Below, in pieces: positions 31,521 to 33,212 of a stretch of DNA of 33,212 bases (within the stretch, counting starts at the first letter, position 1; the number at the start of each line of letters is the position of its first letter). This DNA is from an uncultured Bacteroidota bacterium (GTDB lineage: Bacteria; Bacteroidota; Bacteroidia; Bacteroidales; P3). A program made the position numbers and the translations under genes. The DNA is taken from positions 1 through 33,212 of the forward strand of contig CADBDA010000023.1 of NCBI GenBank assembly GCA_902793295.1. Direction: 5' to 3'. The notes beneath the pieces were generated by a model. The model did no database searches. It saw only the letters and a list, made by a program, of their open reading frames with translations, and was not told the origin of the DNA.

Positions 31521-33122
31521 ATGAAACAGTCTTTTTTTGATACTACAACGATTGATGGTTTGATAATAGGCAGAGTTGAGCCACACATTTATGCTTTTGA
31601 GACTAAGACGATTCCGAATTATCTGAAGGTTGGCGACACCTATCGTCCTGTTGGCGTAAGAATTGCTGAGTGGAAGAAAATATATGACAATCTCGTACAT
31701 AAATCAGAGTGGGAATGGCTGGCGAAAGTGGGTGATGCAGAGACTCGATATTTTAGAGATTATGCAGTACATTCGTTTCTGAAAAGCATTGGGAAAGACC
31801 GCCTCCAACCACAAGACATAGGAAGGGATATTTACTATTCTGACGAGTTCTTTAAGGACACCAATCCCCTTGATGTTGATAAAGCAATAGAAGATATCAA
31901 GGCGAATGTCAATACAGACAAATACAAGTTCTACAACGAGGCACACTTGCCAGAAGTCTTTACGTATGAACGAAATGACAAGTACGAACCCAGACCTAAC
32001 CAGCAAGCGACAATAGACTGTTTTGTAGAAGCACGGAAACAGGGCAGAAGGCACCTATTGATGTACGCGGTTATGCGTTTCGGAAAATCATTTACATCAA
32101 TGTGCTGTGCGTTGGAGATGAACGCAAAAGTGGTTTTAATTGTATCTGCAAAAGCTGACGTTCATGACGAGTGGCAGAAAACCATACAGGGACACACAAA
32201 ATTTGAGCGATATGATTTCCTCGATAGCAACGACCTTCTGAAAGAAAAAAATGCAATTTCAAACAGAATTAAAAACAACAGGCGTGTGGCCGTCTGCTTG
32301 ACATTGCAGGATTTGATTGGAGACAATATAAAGGACAAACACAAGGAACTATTCAGTAGTAAGGTTGATTTGTTAATCGTTGACGAAACTCATTTTGGTG
32401 CTCGAGCTGAGGAATACGGCAAAGTTCTTCGCAATGTCAACGGTCTTCAAGAAAGACAGATACAGGCTGAACTTACTCGCCAGAAAAACGATGAGGGACA
32501 ACAGGAAGACGTTGACGAAGCTCTCAAGCAGATAAAGAGCTTAGAGGTTGACACTACATTGCACCTGTCAGGCACTCCATATAGAATACTGATGGGCAGT
32601 GAGTTTAAGAAAGAGGATATTGTGGCTTTCTATCAGTTCGGCGATATTGTTGATGATAAGGAGCAGTATGATAAAGAACATAGGGATAACGACAATTACA
32701 ACGAATGGGACAATCCGTATTATGGATTTCCTCAGATGATTCGCTTTGCTTTCAATCCAAACAAAAAGTCCCGTGAACTGATTGAGAGACTACAACAAAA
32801 TGGATATAGTGCAAAGCTAAATGAATTGTTTAGGCCAAAGTCAGTATCTAAGAAATCGAATGGAAGTCATGCCAAGTTCGTACACGAAAGAGAGGTTCTT
32901 GACTTACTGATGGTAATAGATGGTAGCCAGAGCGATGAAAATGTATTAGGGTTCCTGAACTACGACAGGTTGAAAGAGGGTAAGATGTGCAGACATATTG
33001 TATTTGTACTGCCGTTTTGTGCGTCTTGTAACGCAATGAAAAAACTGATTGCAGACAACCGCAGCATATTCAAAAATCTAAACGAATATGAGGTAATCAA
33101 CATTGCTGGAATAGATCACTAG
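31521..33122 (+). CDS. GIY-YIG/SF2 helicase of a restriction-like pair, truncated
   Basis: A 533-residue product. The N-terminus (22-50) has HIYAFETKTIPNYLKVGDT and a following VGVRIAEW, a GIY-YIG-nuclease-like pattern. A helicase domain follows: RPNQQATIDCF (158-168), MRFGKSFTS (185-193, motif I), VDLLIVDETHFG (282-293, motif II DETH) and LHLSGTPYR (347-355, motif III). The sequence stops in the second RecA domain right after YEVINIAGIDH, before motifs V and VI, so about a third of the usual protein is missing. The abrupt stop at a probable mobile-element edge suggests disruption. With the M-like gene it forms a restriction-type system. Confidence 0.75.
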   Translation: MKQSFFDTTTIDGLIIGRVEPHIYAFETKTIPNYLKVGDTYRPVGVRIAEWKKIYDNLVHKSEWEWLAKVGDAETRYFRDYAVHSFLKSIGKDRLQPQDIGRDIYYSDEFFKDTNPLDVDKAIEDIKANVNTDKYKFYNEAHLPEVFTYERNDKYEPRPNQQATIDCFVEARKQGRRHLLMYAVMRFGKSFTSMCCALEMNAKVVLIVSAKADVHDEWQKTIQGHTKFERYDFLDSNDLLKEKNAISNRIKNNRRVAVCLTLQDLIGDNIKDKHKELFSSKVDLLIVDETHFGARAEEYGKVLRNVNGLQERQIQAELTRQKNDEGQQEDVDEALKQIKSLEVDTTLHLSGTPYRILMGSEFKKEDIVAFYQFGDIVDDKEQYDKEHRDNDNYNEWDNPYYGFPQMIRFAFNPNKKSRELIERLQQNGYSAKLNELFRPKSVSKKSNGSHAKFVHEREVLDLLMVIDGSQSDENVLGFLNYDRLKEGKMCRHIVFVLPFCASCNAMKKLIADNRSIFKNLNEYEVINIAGIDH

Positions 33123-33137
33123 TGTCTCTTAATTTTT
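33123..33137. mobile_element. Probable edge of an element inserted into the helicase gene
   Basis: The helicase frame ends at a TAG (33120-33122) within CACTAGTG, and the DNA immediately turns AT-rich with TGTCTCTTAATTTTTTT. A mobile-element terminus (possibly with CTAG target duplication, as for some IS5-related elements) is suspected. The opposite end is outside the window. Confidence 0.35.
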
Positions 33138-33212
33138 TTAACAATTAAAATTTAATTCCAGTTGTCCACTATCGACCATATCGTCCTGCCGCTGTCTGAA
33201 AAGTTCCAAGAG
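33138..33212 (-). CDS. C-terminal fragment of an unidentified protein, possibly a transposase
   Basis: On the minus strand an open frame enters at the right edge and reads LLELFRQRQDDMVDSGQLEL followed by NFNC and TAA at 33140-33138. Its stop is 15 bp from the break of the helicase gene, which fits the end of a transposase gene next to an insertion-sequence terminus. The fragment is too short for a family call. The plus strand is also open here. Confidence 0.35.
   Translation of the reverse strand, partial: LLELFRQRQDDMVDSGQLELNFNC

Larger units (their letters stand above)
24758..33212. mobile_element. Integrated mobile element downstream of prfB, right end not in the window
   Basis: From the end of prfB onward base composition falls clearly, gene types change to recombinases, replication-like and restriction-like proteins, and the first gene is a tyrosine recombinase. 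The left boundary is probably in 24758-24800; a matching att repeat was not seen within the window, so the other end lies to the right. No relaxase or conjugation gene is seen in this part. It may be a mobilizable or phage-satellite-like island. Confidence 0.7.

Overview
The window looks like a chromosomal segment from a member of the Bacteroidales (Bacteroidota). The main evidence is repeated promoters of the Bacteroidota type (TTTG, 19 bases, TAnnTTTG), a lipoprotein with a K-(D/E)2 surface-export signal, a fimbrillin-like protein, and closest family resemblance to Bacteroidales for nearly every gene. The genus cannot be fixed from the sequence alone.

Positions 1-7300 are an accessory region of lower GC. 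It starts with the 3' end of a probable insertion-sequence transposase and a run of terminal-type repeats. Four intact genes for AAA-type ATPases of the DUF4143/PD-(D/E)XK-like superfamily follow (450-1799 +, 1958-3220 -, 4016-5260 +, 5447-6622 -), plus the remnant of a fifth (3454-3600). Each intact gene has a recognisable promoter with its own, different repeated or palindromic site at or next to it. Spacers between the genes carry a modular family of intergenic repeats: 35-bp units with a palindromic half, and an 8-bp (T/G)AATGYGT minisatellite.

Positions 7300-24757 are core chromosome with higher GC. A surface lipoprotein and a small trailing protein come first. A convergent lepB-glycosyltransferase operon is followed by divergent topA. 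Next is a minus-strand operon (inositol monophosphatase family, NfeD-type membrane protease, ABC exporter), then GNAT acetyltransferase and mltG. The 4.5S/SRP RNA gene lies at 21276-21371, followed by a 51-residue membrane peptide, a two-part glycosyltransferase/sugar-transferase-like protein, and prfB without the usual programmed frameshift.

Positions 24758-33212 are an AT-rich integrated element that begins directly after prfB. It carries a tyrosine recombinase with a strong ribosome binding site, a winged-helix replication-initiator-like protein, an HTH-DNA methyltransferase, a serine recombinase and a phosphoribosyltransferase-like protein. It ends with a restriction-type pair: an M-like protein and a GIY-YIG/SF2 helicase. 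The helicase is cut short at 33122, probably by another mobile element whose end is in the last 90 bases. The most interesting leads are the gene-specific repeated operators of the ATPase cluster and the putative defence cargo of the element.
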